From assembly GCF_004193775.1 (NCBI RefSeq), contig NC_041003.1, positions 26,599,735 to 26,663,734 on the forward strand: a DNA stretch of 64,000 bases, in the 5' to 3' direction. The notes under the pieces were generated by a model. The model did no database searches, was not told the DNA's origin, and saw nothing but the letters and a program-made list of their open reading frames with translations. Made by a program: the position numbers and the translations under genes. The first letter of the stretch is position 1; each line of letters opens with the position of its first letter. This DNA is from Glycine soja. Taxonomy: Eukaryota > Streptophyta > Magnoliopsida > Fabales > Fabaceae. Below, piece by piece: positions 43,600-55,730 of this stretch.

Positions 43600-45585
43600 T
43601 CTTACAGATAGCAAAAGAATGGGTGCGAATAACCGTAAGGTATCTCCGCGTATCATGTGTGCAGAATGACCAAACTTGGTCTCTGCGTGCCATCGGACAC
43701 GACTGTGTCTGAATGGCAAAGGGGTGCGAATAACCGTAAGGTATCTCCGCGTATCATGGGTGCAGAATGACCAAACTTGGTCTCTGCTTGCCATCGGACA
43801 CGACTGTGTCTGAATGGCAAAGGGGTGCGGATAACCGTAAGGTATCTCCGCGTATCATGGGTGCAGAATGACCAAACTTGGTCTCTGCTTGCCATCGGAC
43901 ACGACTGTGTCTGAATGGCAAAGGGGGCGAATAACCATAAGGTATCTCCGCGTATCATGGGTGCAGAATGACCAAACTTGGTCTCTGCTTGTCATCGGGC
44001 CCGCCGCCTCTGGATGACAAAAGGGGGCGAATAACCATAAGGTATCTCCGCGTATCATGGGTGCAGAATGACCAAACTTGGTCTCTGCTTGTCATCGGAC
44101 ACGACTGTGTCTGAATGGCAAAGGGGGCGAATAACCATAAGGTATCTCCGCGTATCATGGGTGCAGAATGACCAAACTGGGTGCAGAATGACCAAACTTG
44201 GTCTCTGCTTGCCATCGGACACGACTGTGTCTGAATGGCAAAGGGGGCGAATAACCATAAGGTATCTCCGCGTATCATGGGTGCAGAATGACCAAACTTG
44301 GTCTCTGCTTGTCATCGGGCCCGCCGCCTCTGGATGACAAAAGGGGGCGAATAACCATAAGGTATCTCCGCGTATCATGGGTGCAGAATGACCAAACTTG
44401 GTCTCTGCTTGTCATCGGGCCCGCCGCCTCTGGATGACAAAAGGGGGCGAATAACCATAAGGTATCTCCGCGTATCATGGGTGCAGAATGACCAAACTTG
44501 GTCTCTGCTTGTCATCGGACACGACTGTGTCTGAATGGCAAAGGGGGCGAATAACCATAAGGTATCTCCGCGTATCATGGGTGCAGAATGACCAAACTTG
44601 GTCTCTGCTTGCCATCGGACACGACTGTGTCTGAATGGCAAAGGGGGCGAATAACCATAAGGTATCTCCGCGTATCATGGGTGCAGAATGACCAAACTTG
44701 GTCTCTGCTTGCCATCGGACACGACTGTGTCTGAATGGCAAAGGGGGCGAATAACCATAAGGTATCTCCGCGTATCATGGGTGCAGAATGACCAAACTTG
44801 GTCTCTGCTTGTCATCGGGCCCGCCGCCTCTGGATGACAAAAGGGGGCGAATAACCATAAGGTATCTCCGCGTATCATGGGTGCAGAATGACCAAACTTG
44901 GTCTCTGCTTGTCATCGGGCCCGCCGCCTCTGGATGACAAAAGGGGGCGAATAACCATAAGGTATCTCCGCGTATCATGGGTGCAGAATGACCAAACTTG
45001 GTCTCTGCTTGTCATCGGACACGACTGTGTCTGAATGGCAAAGGGGGCGAATAACCATAAGGTATCTCCGCGTATCATGGGTGCAGAATGACCAAACTTG
45101 GTCTCTGCTTGCCATCGGACACGACTGTGTCTGAATGGCAAAGGGGGCGAATAACCATAAGGTATCTCCGCGTATCATGGGTGCAGAATGACCAAACTTG
45201 GTCTCTGCTTGCCATCGGACACGACTGTGTCTGAATGGCAAAGGGGGCGAATAACCATAAGGTATCTCCGCGTATCATGGGTGCAGAATGACCAAACTTG
45301 GTCTCTGGTTGCCATCGGACACGACTGTGTCTGAATGGCAAAGGGGGCGAATAACCATAAGGTATCTCCGCGTATCATGGGTGCAGAATGACCAAACTTG
45401 GTCTCTGCTTGTCATCGGACACGACTGTGTCTGAATGGCAAAGGGGGCGAATAACCATAAGGTATCTCCGCGTATCATGGGTGCAGAATGACCAAACTTG
45501 GTCTCTGCTTGCCATCGGACACGACTGTGTCTGAATGGCAAAGGGGGCGAATAACCATAAGGTATCTCCGCGTATCAGCTCTTGA
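43600..45585 (-). repeat. 100-bp hairpin tandem array of Ogre-C
   Basis: About 20 copies of GGTATCTCCGCGTATCA recur at near-exact 100-bp spacing. One copy carries a 20-bp duplication at 44161-44200. Each unit has GCAGA..GACC...GGTC.CTGC and GCGAATAACC..GGTATCTCCGC foldbacks plus one of two alternative modules: GCCAT..GACAC...GTGTC..ATGGC, or GTCATC...GATGAC around GGGCCCGCCGCCTCTG. The unit equals the 127-bp unit of Ogre-B minus one 27-bp hairpin arm. Confidence 0.9.
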
Positions 45586-45599
45586 GTTATGGCAACAAA

Positions 45600-45680
45600 A
45601 GGCGGTGTGGTCGACAAAAGCGAGGCTCCTGCTCCTACGTATCCTCCAATGAGGAACTCAGACCTACGTAGTTCTGGATA
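45600..45680 (-). repeat. Internal copy of the LTR TACGTA hairpin module (Ogre-C)
   Basis: GTCGACAAAAGCGAGGCTCC, then CTACGTATCCTCC...GAGGAAC and CCTACGTAGTTC. It sits beside the hairpin array, as in A and B. Confidence 0.7.
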
Positions 45681-46448
45681 ACTTGTGAGACTTGAAAAAA
45701 TCTCGGTGTTTTCTCCACTAAAATGCAAACATGCTTTAGCAAAGAGACAAATATTCCAACTGATTTAGAGCAGCATATGCTTTTTTGAGTGAAAAACAAT
45801 GCGTCTACCGGGGAAGGAGAGTCTGCTGATGAAATCTCCTATAACCATAAATGAGATTTTGGATGTTAGCATTTCGTTTCTAAATGATCATTTAGAGGAA
45901 ACACTGGGTTCGACAAAAATAGAAGAAATCCACTCAAAGTGTATCAATCTCGCACAGGTAAGTGTTTCATCCTAATTCCGAACCATAGATATGTCATGAC
46001 TTAACTTTGCAAATTATTTCCTATCAAATCAAAAATTACATGCGTGATCATGGATCAAATAGGACTTCCCTTGGGAATGGGTTCTTTTTGGTGGTTTCTT
46101 CTTTCGGCTTTTGTGTGTTTTTGGCTTTTGATTTTCCTGGCTTTTTCTTTTTCTGTTTTTTTTGTTTAGTGCGGGGCGAGAAAAAAGGGTCGCTAGCGCA
46201 CGGAATTTTGGTTGGTAATTAAAGGGAGGAGACCATTTTAGGTCGTGGTTTCCTTTCCTTCTTTTTTTGTTCATTTGGTGACAATTCTGTATTGTTCAGA
46301 TATTGTCCGGTCCAAAGACCTCTCAGCACATTTCTTCTGGTTTCTTTGACCAGGAGCTTTCTTCTTTTTTACTTTCTCCCATTCTTTGGTTGGGAATTTT
46401 CTTTCTTTTCTTTTTTCTTTCTCCCACTCTTTGATTGGGAATTTCCTT

Positions 46449-46485
<37 letters not shown>

Positions 46486-47110
46486 CTTTCTCCCACTCTT
46501 TGATTGGGAATTTCCACTTCCTTTTTTGCTTTCTCTTTGATTGGAAATTTCCTTTCCTTCTCCTTTTTTTTTGCTTCCGAGGGTAAGGTTTATGGTGAGT
46601 CAGGATTTTGGCTCAAGGCTTGTAGAATGGCTAGACATGATACATGTCAGGGTTGGGTTTGGTTCAAGGATAAAAAGGGATGCCCCACATTATTTCCATG
46701 ACACAAATGCAAAAATGATGATTTGGAAATTTTATGCAAAACTGGTTATGCATGCACCTATGCGGACACTCAAGTGTCAAATTTTTATGGTCATGTGATG
46801 CTAGGGCTCAGGATTCATTTCCTCTATTTTAATCAACCCAATGTTTCCAAAATATGTTCTTTTATCAATTTGTGCATTCATCCGAGTCCATTTCGGGCGT
46901 CTGGGGAAATTTCACAGCATTCACCCTTCAGGTGTAGACACATTTTCCAAAAATTGGTTATGATCAAAAAAGTTGGAAATCATCTCTTTTCAAAAGCATG
47001 TCGGTTTTTAGCTAGACAACTTATTTTTCTTTTTTCTCCTTCTTTTTTTTTTTATCATTATCATTTGTTTATTTCTTTTTCTTGTTTGTTTTCTTTTCTT
47101 CTCCCTTTTT
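45681..47110 (-). other. Non-coding 3' region of Ogre-C with polypyrimidine repeats
   Basis: The stretch matches 4833-6120 of Ogre-A. CTTTCTCCCACTCTTTGATTG-type units occur at 46370-46570, with an uninterrupted T run of about 38 bases at 46448-46485. Open frames here are low-complexity F/S/L runs. No gene is supported. Confidence 0.55.
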
Positions 47111-47600
47111 TTTTCATGAGGTATTTTGCTACCTAAACATGTGTATATTTTTGCGAGGTATTTTTGCTATATACATGCATATCCAAGGTATCTTGCTACC
47201 TAAACATACATATATATGTTTTGTAAGGTATTTTTTTTGCTACATACACGCACATCTAAGGTATCTTGCTACCTAAACATACATATATATATTTTGTGAA
47301 GTGTGTTTTTGTTTACATACATGCATATCTAAGGTATCTTTCTACCTAAACATACATATATATATATTTTGTGAACTATTTTTGTTTACATACATGCATA
47401 TCTGAGGTATCTTTCTACCTAAACATACATATATATATTTTGTGAACTATTTTTTGTTTACATACATGCATATCTGAGGTATCTTTCTACCTAAACATAC
47501 ATATATATATTTTGTGAAGTATTTTTTGTTACATACATGCATATCTAAGGTATCTTTCTACCTAAACATACATATATATATTTTGTAAGGTATGACTACC
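47111..47600 (-). repeat. AT-rich tandem repeat of Ogre-C, about 65-75-bp unit
   Basis: About seven copies of CTACCTAAACATACATATAT followed by TTTGTGAA..ATTTTTGTTTACATACATGC and ATATCTAAGGTATCTT are seen. It corresponds to 22660-22990 in Ogre-B. Confidence 0.75.
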
Positions 47601-47779
47601 TTTCGAGCTTGTGCTTGTTTTATTTAAATCCCCAGGATCATGAGCAACTAGGTGCGTCCTACTATAAAAAGGGATCAAATAACAAGCATAGATTCAAAAG
47701 GTACTAGGTTGCCTCCTAGTAGCGCTTCTTTAACGTCTTTAGCTGGACGCCTTATGACTTGTCGGTCACTGACCTAGTA

Positions 47780-48330
47780 CTTTGCTTACCTTTGGCCTTG
47801 GACTTGGTTGCCTATTGGTCGGCCATGTGTCATAGGCAATACTCAAACCTTTTTGTGGATGAGCAGAGGTGAACTCTAAAGGTGGTGGCGGTGCGTCTAT
47901 TGCCCGCCACCGACCATCCCCAGGCTGCTGTGGTGTTTCGCCCTGCGCCTGCCTAGGGACGCAGTACTTCTTGATGAAAGCTCGATCAGTAGGGGGCCTG
48001 ATGCCCTTGCTGGAGGTTACAGGTACTCTGTAGAACTATGATGACATAACCTTGCCGGGGGGGTACGGGCATCCTGTAGGACTGATAGAGGCCCGTAACC
48101 AGAGCTGGAAACCCCAGGGCCCTGTTGGACTTTTTCGGGTCCACTGGGTGTCTTGTGGGTGCGATCCCTGCAAACAATAGATGGTATCAGAAATCAGTTG
48201 AACTATATGCATACTTACCCATGTCGGGACGACACAGACCAACCGATACTTTTGCAGGGGGAGATTGGCATTGCGGTCGCTGGGCAGAATGTTGCTAAGT
48301 AGCAATGTCATCTATATCTGTGTAAGAGTG
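47780..48330 (-). pseudogene. Transposase_32-like remnant, Ogre-C
   Basis: Minus-strand frames give MTLLLSNILPSDRNANLPLQ, QLISDTI, FAGIAPTRHPVDPKKSNRAL, GFPALVTGLYQSYRMPV and, further left, CVPRQAQGETPQQPGDGRW-like text. The second copy of the internal duplication seen in A and B is mostly lost (GTAGAACTATGATGAC junction near 48025). The coding sense agrees with the element. It is broken by stops and shifts. Confidence 0.55.
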
Positions 48331-48549
48331 GTCATGTTGGTGCGCATGATCCGCACTCGTCTCTTTGCAGCGGCACGGGTGAAATCTTGCCCCAGTATGC
48401 ATAGTAGCAGTGTGATAGCCTCCCTCTCTAGTTGTGCTCGCACAGTTGGCCCTCCTCCAATATCAGGGGATGGCCCAGGAACCGTTAAAAGGAAACTACT
48501 GGTCCCTTAACCGGGAGTGCAAGTCTCGGTTAAGCATTTAAGGGCAGAG

Positions 48550-50145
48550 GACCTTAAATTCTTTTAAGGTGTGGATGTGGAGCCCACTGAAAGTGAGGAC
48601 GCGTAGTCCTCTAAAGGCGAGGGCGTGTAGCCCTCTGAAGTTCAGGATGTGTTGCCTTTCGAAGGCGAGGGAGTGTAGTCCTATGATGGCAAGGACGTGC
48701 AATCCTCTAAAGGTGAGGGCATGCCCCCCTTTGAAAATGGGGAACATGTAGTCCTCTGATGGCGAGGACGTGTAGTCCTCTAAAGGTGAGGACGTGTAGT
48801 CCTCTGAAGGTGAGGGCGTGTAGCCCTACAAAGGTGAAGGCACATGACCCTTTGACGGCGAGGACGTGTAGTCCTCTGAAGGCGAGGACGTGTAGTCCTC
48901 TAAAGGTGAGGGCGTGTAGCCCTACGTTGGCAAGGACGTGTAGTCCTCTGGAGGTGAGGGCGTGCAGCCCTCTGATGGTGAGGACGTGTAGTCCTTTCAA
49001 GGCGAGGACGTGTAGTCCTCTCAACGGTGAGGGTAACTAGTACCCAAGGTGAGGGCGTGTAACCCTCTCAAGGCGAGGACATGTAGTCCTCTGGAGGTGA
49101 GGGTGTGCAGCCCTCTGATGGTGAGGACGTGTAGTCCTCTCAAGGCGAGGACGTGTAGTCCTCTCAACGGTGAGGGTAACTAGTACCCAAGGTGAGGGCG
49201 TGTAGCCCTCTCAAGGCGAGGACATGTAGTCCTCTGGAGGTGAGGGCATGCAGCCCTCTGATGGTGAGGACGTGTAGTCCTCTCAAGGCGAGGACGTGTA
49301 GTCCTCTCAACGGTGAGGGTAACTAGTACCCAAGGTGAGGGCGTGTAGCCCTCTCAAGGCGAGGACATGTAGTCCTCTGGAGGTGAGGGCATGCAGCCCT
49401 CTGATGGTGAGGACGTGTAGTCCTCTCAAGGCGAGGACGTGTAGTCCTCTCAACGGTGAGGGTAACTAGTACCCAAGGTGAGGGCGTGTAGCCCTCTCAA
49501 GGCGAGGACATGTAGTCCTCTGGAGGTGAGGGCATGCAGCCCTCTGATGGTGAGGACGTGTAGTCCTCTCAAGGCGAGGACGTGTAGTCCTCTCAACGGT
49601 GAGGGCGTGCAGCCCTCTGATGGTGAGGACATGGAGTCCTCTGAAGGCGAGGACGTGTAGTCCTCTAAAGGTGAGGGCGTGTAGCCCTACGTTGGCAAGG
49701 ACGTGTAGTCCTCTGGAGGTGAGGGCGTGCAGCCCTCTGATGGTGAGGACGTGTAGTCCTCTCAAGGCGAGGACGTGTAGTCCTCTCAACGGTGAGGGTA
49801 ACTAGTACCCAAGGTGAGGGCGTGTAACCCTCTCAAGGCGAGGACATGTAGTCCTCTGGAGGTGAGGGCGTGCAGCCCTCTGATGGTGAGGACGTGTAGT
49901 CCTCTCAAGGCGAGGACGTGTAGTCCTCTCAACGGTGAGGGTAACTAGTACCCAAGGTGAGGGCGTGTAACCCTCTCAAGGCGAGGACATGTTGTCCTCT
50001 GGAGGTGAGGGCGTGCAGCCCTCTGATGGTGAGGACGTGTAGTCCTCTCAAGGTGAGGACGTGTAGTCCTCTAAAGGTGAGGGCGTGCAGCCCTCTGTTG
50101 GCGAGGACGTGTAGTCCTCTGAAGACCAGGGTACTAGTACCCGAG
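48550..50145 (-). repeat. 24-bp hairpin minisatellite of Ogre-C with 143-bp higher order
   Basis: GAGGACGTGTAGTCCTC, GAGGGCGTGTAGCCCTC and GAGGGTAACTAGTACCC units occur. GGGTAACTAGTACCC recurs at about 49031, 49174, 49317 and 49460 (143-bp spacing) and again near 49796 and 49939. The left end (48550-48760) is more irregular, like the array of Ogre-A. Confidence 0.9.
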
Positions 50146-50953
50146 GGTCCATCCTTATGAGAAAGCAAGAGATCGACTCATCGAGAGAGCCGGTCATCCC
50201 AAATCCACAAGATTTGGACATTAGATGTAGGAAATCTATGCAGTTAACATGATTTTTAGGGATGCAGATGCATGCAACCTTTGTCGTGAAACTTGGTAAA
50301 TGCGGACTTCATATGAAACAATGCAATGTAATGGAAAGTTGTACAATGTTCATGACATTCTTTCCCTATTTTGTGATTTTGATTTTTATTTAATTTTTTT
50401 TGGAAAACACAGATTGACTGTCCTTTTGAAAGAGGTGATAACTCATGCAACCTCATCCTATCTTTTTTGCAAATCTCTCCGGGAACTCCCTCAGAGTGTG
50501 TGTTCTGTTTGATTTAGTCACTTGACCATTTTGGAGTGACGGCAATGGAGTCGTTTGATGTTTGATCAATCCATTGAAATCCTAGGGTTTGTCCCCCCCT
50601 TCTTTGTTAAAAACATCGATGGGTGAGAACTTTTGATCGACCCCTATGTTCACTTGAGGCTCATGCACGGTGCCCCTCATTGCCCCAGTGTAAGGCTTTG
50701 AGGCATCAATCGTTGCCTTTCGTCATGACCTTGTAGGAGGGAACCTATTGGGTGAATACCTCTAATCTGCCCCTAGGTTCGCTTGAGGTTTTTGCATAGT
50801 GCCTTTCGTTGCCCCAGTGTAGGGCTTTAGAGGTACCACTTGTTGTCTTGTTTTCACGACCTCGTAGTGAGGAAGAATGAAAGAAGCAGTTGATTCTAAA
50901 AAGAATTTTCCAAGGACGAGAAATAGTTGAAGGATTCTTCAGCTGATGGATTT
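50146..50953 (-). other. Non-coding spacer of Ogre-C
   Basis: This reversed counterpart of 19214-20060 includes the duplicated GACCTTGTAGGAGGGAACC-type block at 50640-50870. No gene is seen. Confidence 0.45.
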
Positions 50954-51680
50954 AAGCAAGATGTTTTGATGTCTTGATGATGCTAAAGGATCAAGTACTT
51001 CTAAGTTTTATTCAAGACAAGAATCCAAGAAAGTCAAGATATATGATCAAGTTTGATCTCTTAGAATCTTTAGGAAGAAGTTTCCAAATTGAAACAATCA
51101 AAAGGTTTGACCAAAGAATTCTATTATTTCAAATTGAGATTTGCTCTCTGGTAATTGATTACCAGTAGTTGAAAATGTTTTAATACAAATTTTTAAAACC
51201 TGTAATCGATTACATAAGTCTTGTAATTGATTACCAGAGGGGATTTTGAGAAAATAATTTCCAAGAGACATATCTATTCAAATGTTTTATGAATGGCCAT
51301 TCAAATGTTTTAAAGAGAGTTTTCATTGCCCAAACAGTTTTATCCTCTCGAAAGATCAAGAGTTTTTCTGAACTGAAATGTCTTATCCTCTCAAAAAGAT
51401 TCCTTGGTCAACCACTTGCTTATTCAATAAGGAATTTTTGATTGATCTTCATTTTACAATCTACCTCTTTTACGAGAGACCTCTTCTTCTCTTCTTCTTA
51501 TTTCTGAAAAGGGATTAAGAGACCGTGGGTCTCTTGTTGTAGGGGATTCTTGAACACAAGGGAAGGGTTGTCCCTATGTGCTTTGTTAATCCGAAAAGTG
51601 AAAGTTTAATTGGGGAATAGTCTTTGCATCTTAATTCAACCCCCCTTCTTCTTAAGGTAACTGAGGCCATTTGTCCAACA
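50954..51680. repeat. Solo-LTR-like insert in Ogre-C, same site as in Ogre-B
   Basis: On the minus strand it starts TGTTGGACAAATGG (51680) next to TCCTA, the complement of TAGGA. Its other end runs to about 50954, where about 22 bases including the TCTACA end and second TAGGA are deleted. It holds GTAATCGATTAC palindromes near 51150-51235. It is over 90 percent similar by eye to 18484-19213. Confidence 0.75.
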
Positions 51681-52129
51681 TCCTATTCTTGATAACTCAC
51701 TTCTCTCTAAAAAGACAAAATGAGGTCACATGAACGTCTATATTTTTACTTGAAAACACAGTCAATCAAATGTTTTTTTTTTTTTTTTTGAACACTTTTA
51801 TTTTATTTTATTTTGAAACTTATTTGTTTTGAACTTTGCTCGTTGTTTTATGGCACCCCCACCAACGTGCAAGATGAGTAATCTCTGATTGAACGGTCTT
51901 GGAAGTCAACACTCAAGAGCGCAGGTTGCTTGAGCAAACAGACCAATGGCTTACACCCACATTCCGGTGAAAGTTGAATAAGCAAACATGCGTTTGTGAG
52001 AGGATGAGGGACAAAGATATCAACTTTATCCATTTCATTTAACATTGTAGCTGTGGTTTACAATAATGGCATAAACTTGGAAACCCTGATGAGTCATTAG
52101 GGACACCTAACAACAGCTTTCAAAATTGC
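51681..52129 (-). other. Spacer after gag of Ogre-C
   Basis: It includes a 65-aa minus frame (51848-52045) with LIQLSPECGCKPLVCLLKQP and VDFQDRSIRDYSSCTLVGVP, whose counterpart in Ogre-B is broken. I do not recognise it as a domain. A poly-T/AT stretch lies at 51770-51830. Confidence 0.35.
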
Positions 52130-53899
52130 CCCATGTGTGGCATCTCTTGTCAATGTTAGTGTTTACACGCAATTCTCCTCAAATTTCAGCCAGCCCGCAT
52201 CAATTAGACCTTGCACCTTACGCTTCAGAGCCCTACCATGCTCAATGGAACACCCGGGGCTTCTCCGTGACAAGCACACGTTGCGTTCGAGTCGTATCCT
52301 CGGAGAAATGGAGGTTGATGAACCTTGGATAGGGTCATGGCTACCATTGAATTATCAAGTAGATATGGGAGCAAGTCAGCATAGGACACTGGAATTGGGA
52401 TGAATTCTACAGGCTTTCTCGCTGCAAAATTCACTTCTTGGTTGGTGTTTTTGGTTTGTGCTAAAGGTGGTGTTCGTCATTGGAAGTGCGGTAGACAGAC
52501 TTTGTGGTAGATTTAGGGATGGCCTTTGTGGATAACTGGGTGGTGGGTAAGGAGAAGGTTTGTTATTGGCTGAGTAAAGATATTGTTGGGTTGGTGGGAA
52601 ACTTGGCCGTACAGGAATGGCAGTCACAGCATGGGTTTCTCCCTCATCCTCACCCTCTTCATTTGCCCCAGTTTTCCCAGTCGTCCTAGTAGGATGATCA
52701 AATTTGCCTCTTTTTGGACCCACATTGATCCTTTCACTGGCGAAGACCAAATCTGCAAAGCTTTGAGGGTGCGCAGCCCACCATCTTTTCATAGTAGAGT
52801 ATCGATAATGTGTCTACCATCACGATTATCGTCTCCCTTTCCCTTATTGGGGGTACCACCTGGGCCGCCAGATCCCTCCACCTTTTGGGCGTGTTTTTTG
52901 AATGATCCGTCCCCCTTTTTGCACATGTTCTGTAGTTGCATCCTATCCGGAACCATATCAAAATTGTACTGATACTGCCTAACAAAGGCAACCATTAGGT
53001 CCTTCCAAGAATGGACTCGGGAAGGTTCCAAGTTAGTGTACCAGGTAACAGCTGTCCTAGTAAGACTTTCTCAGGAAAAATGTATCAGCAGTTTCTCATC
53101 TTTTGCGTATGCCCCCATCTTCCGACAGTACATCTTTAGACGGTTCTTGGAGCAAGTAGTCCCCTTGTACTTGCCAAAGTCCGGCACCTTGAACTTGGGA
53201 ATGACCATGTTTGGGTATTAGGAACAACTTTTCTAGGTTAGCAAAGGCATAATCTTCACCTCCTTCAATGGCCCTGAGCCTTTCCTTTAGATGATCCACC
53301 TCTCCCTTTTCGGCCATAGCAGGAGGGGCTCTTCCCACCGCAAAATGCAATGGTTGTGGTTGTGGGCGACACTGAGGGCCCTCCAAAGTGTTTTCAAAGG
53401 GTATACCACCAACTGCTTGCCCTTCAGTGGCATATCCGAGCCAAGGCTCGAAGTCAGCTAGATTGTGGTGGGGAATTTCTTGTGTCTCCCCCATGGTTTG
53501 AGAGATATGTGCCTGATGAGGTTATTTGTTCTCAATGAGTATCGGAGTGGAGTTATTGAGATTTTCATTGAGAGTGTATGCCACATTGGGTGGTGTATAG
53601 TTGGGAGGCAAGCCATATGATGGGAAGGCGTGCTCGTTTTGAATTTGCACATCATGGGGTCATCCGTACTTCCCAAATCTTTGCCTACCATATTTGAGGT
53701 TGGATGATTCATTTGCTTGAGGCCGGATGGGGACGTCGGGTTCACCTTAACAACAACGCTGGTAGCGGCAATTGCAACCGCATTGGCTTCCATTATCTTC
53801 TTCACGCTCATCATGGCCTCCATCATTGTGGCCATTTTCTCTTTAATGGCCTCCATTTTCGGCCTTCATCTTCTCTTGCACCTCCTCTGCTTCACCCAT
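52130..53899 (-). pseudogene. gag of Ogre-C, frameshifted
   Basis: Minus-strand ATG is at 53899. Recognisable segments in order are MEAIKEKMATMMEAMMSVKK, HNLADFEPWLGYATEGQAVG, LRAIEGGEDYAFANLEKLFL, SRVHSWKDLMVAFVRQYQYN, FADLVFASERINVGPKRGKF, VSYADLLPYLLDNSMVAMTL and CACHGEAPG. The frame is lost after LFLIPK at about 53210 by the same 2-base shortening as in Ogre-B, so GHSQVQGAGLWQVQG appears instead of the PKFKVPDFDKY seen in Ogre-A. A further loss in the first third (53600-53700) and shifts near 52790 and 52400 break it. Confidence 0.8.
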
Positions 53900-55019
53900 T
53901 ACTCTAGCTCTAGCACGAGTTTGGTAAGGGCGCCGTAAAGCGTGTCCTTTTCTTTTTGATAAGTTCATTTTATTTTATTTTATTTTATTTTTCAAGGAAA
54001 GAATGCAATGAGCAATGCAACCAATGAAAAGCATGGATGCATGCGAATGATGTACAGTCGAAGTATTGCGAATTTTTATGCAGGACAAGGGGTTGAATCA
54101 ATTTAGATTTTCAACATGGTCCATGACATCTTTGTCAAGGTGAAACTGGAAGTAACAAGGACATCAACAATCCTAAATATGTTTGGCAGTAGACGAAGCA
54201 GTGATGTGACTCAATTCATCTTTTGCCCCAATTTTGCAGGACGGTTACTTCCATATTTCAACTTGACTTGATGAACCTTTTTGTAAAAGCATGAGTTTGG
54301 TTCAACCCTATAATCCAAGGAATGGCAATTCTGATCGCCAATACTTCAACAACATCTCATAGGGATGAATGACTCGGGCATACTTTAAGCTTATGCACGG
54401 AAAATGTATTTATGAAATTGAGATGCCCGAAGAAACACCATTTCCTAGTTAACCATGCATTAGGTACCATGTTCAATTATTTTGTTTTTAAGTGAAACGG
54501 GTTTATGATCCCAACATGGTTGGCTCATGGTACCGAATATATGCAACTAAGAATGCAGCGTGAATTTTCGTACTTCCCCTTTTTTGTTTTTGTTTTGTAG
54601 AGGAAAATACAAGGATCATGTATGAGCAAAAAGTATGTTGAACGCATATGATGATGCAATGACTCATGCAAAATGTGAGGCTGGAATATGATAACGGACA
54701 AATGCAGGGACGATATGTTCATTATGATATTATGAAGAGATGCTTATGCGATGCATGATATGAATGCATTTTACGGACACGAGAGCCCGGAAAATTATCT
54801 CTTCTTACTTGCGCATTTGGGGGCGCAGTGCCCCATGTGTACAATTAAGAAGGTGATATGGACCTTCCGGCTTCCCGTGACAAAGGACGAGACCAACATA
54901 CAATGCATGCTAGAGATGAGATGTAGGAGTGATTTGATTTGCACAAGTTTTTTTTGGAGTAGGAACATGGGACCAACTCATTTTATTTCAAAAAGGAAGT
55001 CATATCTAGTCAAGGTCTA
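53900..55019 (-). other. Non-coding spacer between ORF1 and gag, Ogre-C
   Basis: This reversed counterpart of 15180-16300 has GCAT-rich text and the leader block copy (GGGGCGCAGTGCCCC at about 54829-54843, a palindrome-like core). The 89-aa plus frame at 54751 is antisense to this spacer and matches an antisense frame in Ogre-B. It is not taken as a gene. Confidence 0.45.
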
Positions 55020-55217
55020 AGAGACCATACAAGTTTCCTAACGATTTCTAATTATGTGGGCCATTAAGTCTATCATATGCTGACAATAGCCGAGAAGCCC
55101 ATGAATCTCTTCGGGGGCGGAGTAGGTGTCTGCCATTGCCTTGGCCTTGGCTAACAATCGGGGAAGTTCTTGACTCCCGTTCAAGGTAAGAGCAAACCGA
55201 TCCATCCACATGGTTGC
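55020..55217 (-). pseudogene. ORF1 C-terminus of Ogre-C, truncated
   Basis: The minus strand reads ELPRLLAKAKAMADTYSAP and MIDLMAHIIRN-like text, matching the end of ORF1 in Ogre-B (14950-15145). It is interrupted at 55217 by the Tekay-type LTR. The upstream part lies past the window. Confidence 0.65.
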
Positions 55218-55722
55218 TGTAACATCCTGGAAATTCTACCCGGAATTTTCGAAAACGATGTATTTTGAATGATTATATATATATATATATATAAGTATTA
55301 TTCAGTGTATATGCCTATATGTTCTTGGTAGAAGTAGGAATAGTGGGGGCAAAATACGTGGGTTAGACTAATTAAGGAAGAGAAATCCATAACTTGGAGG
55401 TTATGGGTTAATTCTTAATTAATTAGTTAAAAATCATCGTTTTGCGTGCGACTTAGAATTTAACGAAACCAACCTCTGAACCACGCTCGGGGTTTTATTC
55501 TAAGCGTTTTGATATATATATTGCTTACTTTCAAAAACTGGCCCCGACGGACGCAGAGAAACGCGAGAAACTGGAACCAGAGAAATGGCACGCAACCCGA
55601 GGCAGGATTTTAGCGTTTCTAAGGTCAGATTTTCCTCACTTTTGTGACTGAGTATGGGTCACAGTCAAAAAGAGAAAGTGGGCCCTTCTTGCTCCACTCA
55701 AATGGAGACATGTGGCATTGCT

Positions 55723-55730
55723 TATATAAA
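55723..55730 (+). promoter_or_regulatory. Candidate TATA box of the Tekay-type LTR
   Basis: TATATAAA lies before an A-rich stretch and a CTCTCTCT-rich segment (55780-55830) typical of plant 5' leaders. Start-site position is inferred. Confidence 0.45.

Larger units (their letters stand above)
41121..55217 (-). mobile_element. Ogre-C: non-autonomous Ogre/Tat-like element, 5' end outside window
   Basis: It holds a minus-oriented 3' LTR (41121-43069), polypurine tract, 100-bp hairpin array, Transposase_32-like remnant, 24-bp minisatellite with the 143-bp higher order, nested solo LTR, gag and the end of ORF1. It is cut in ORF1 by the Tekay-type element at 55218. The rest of ORF1, the leader and the 5' LTR should lie beyond the right edge. 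No pol domain is present between gag and the 3' LTR. It is closest to Ogre-B by shared insert and shared frameshift. Confidence 0.85.

Noticed and set aside
43600..45585. Centromeric satellite array
   Set aside because: The 100-bp units lie inside Ogre-C at the place of the element-specific hairpin array and contain its modules. They are not an independent satellite.
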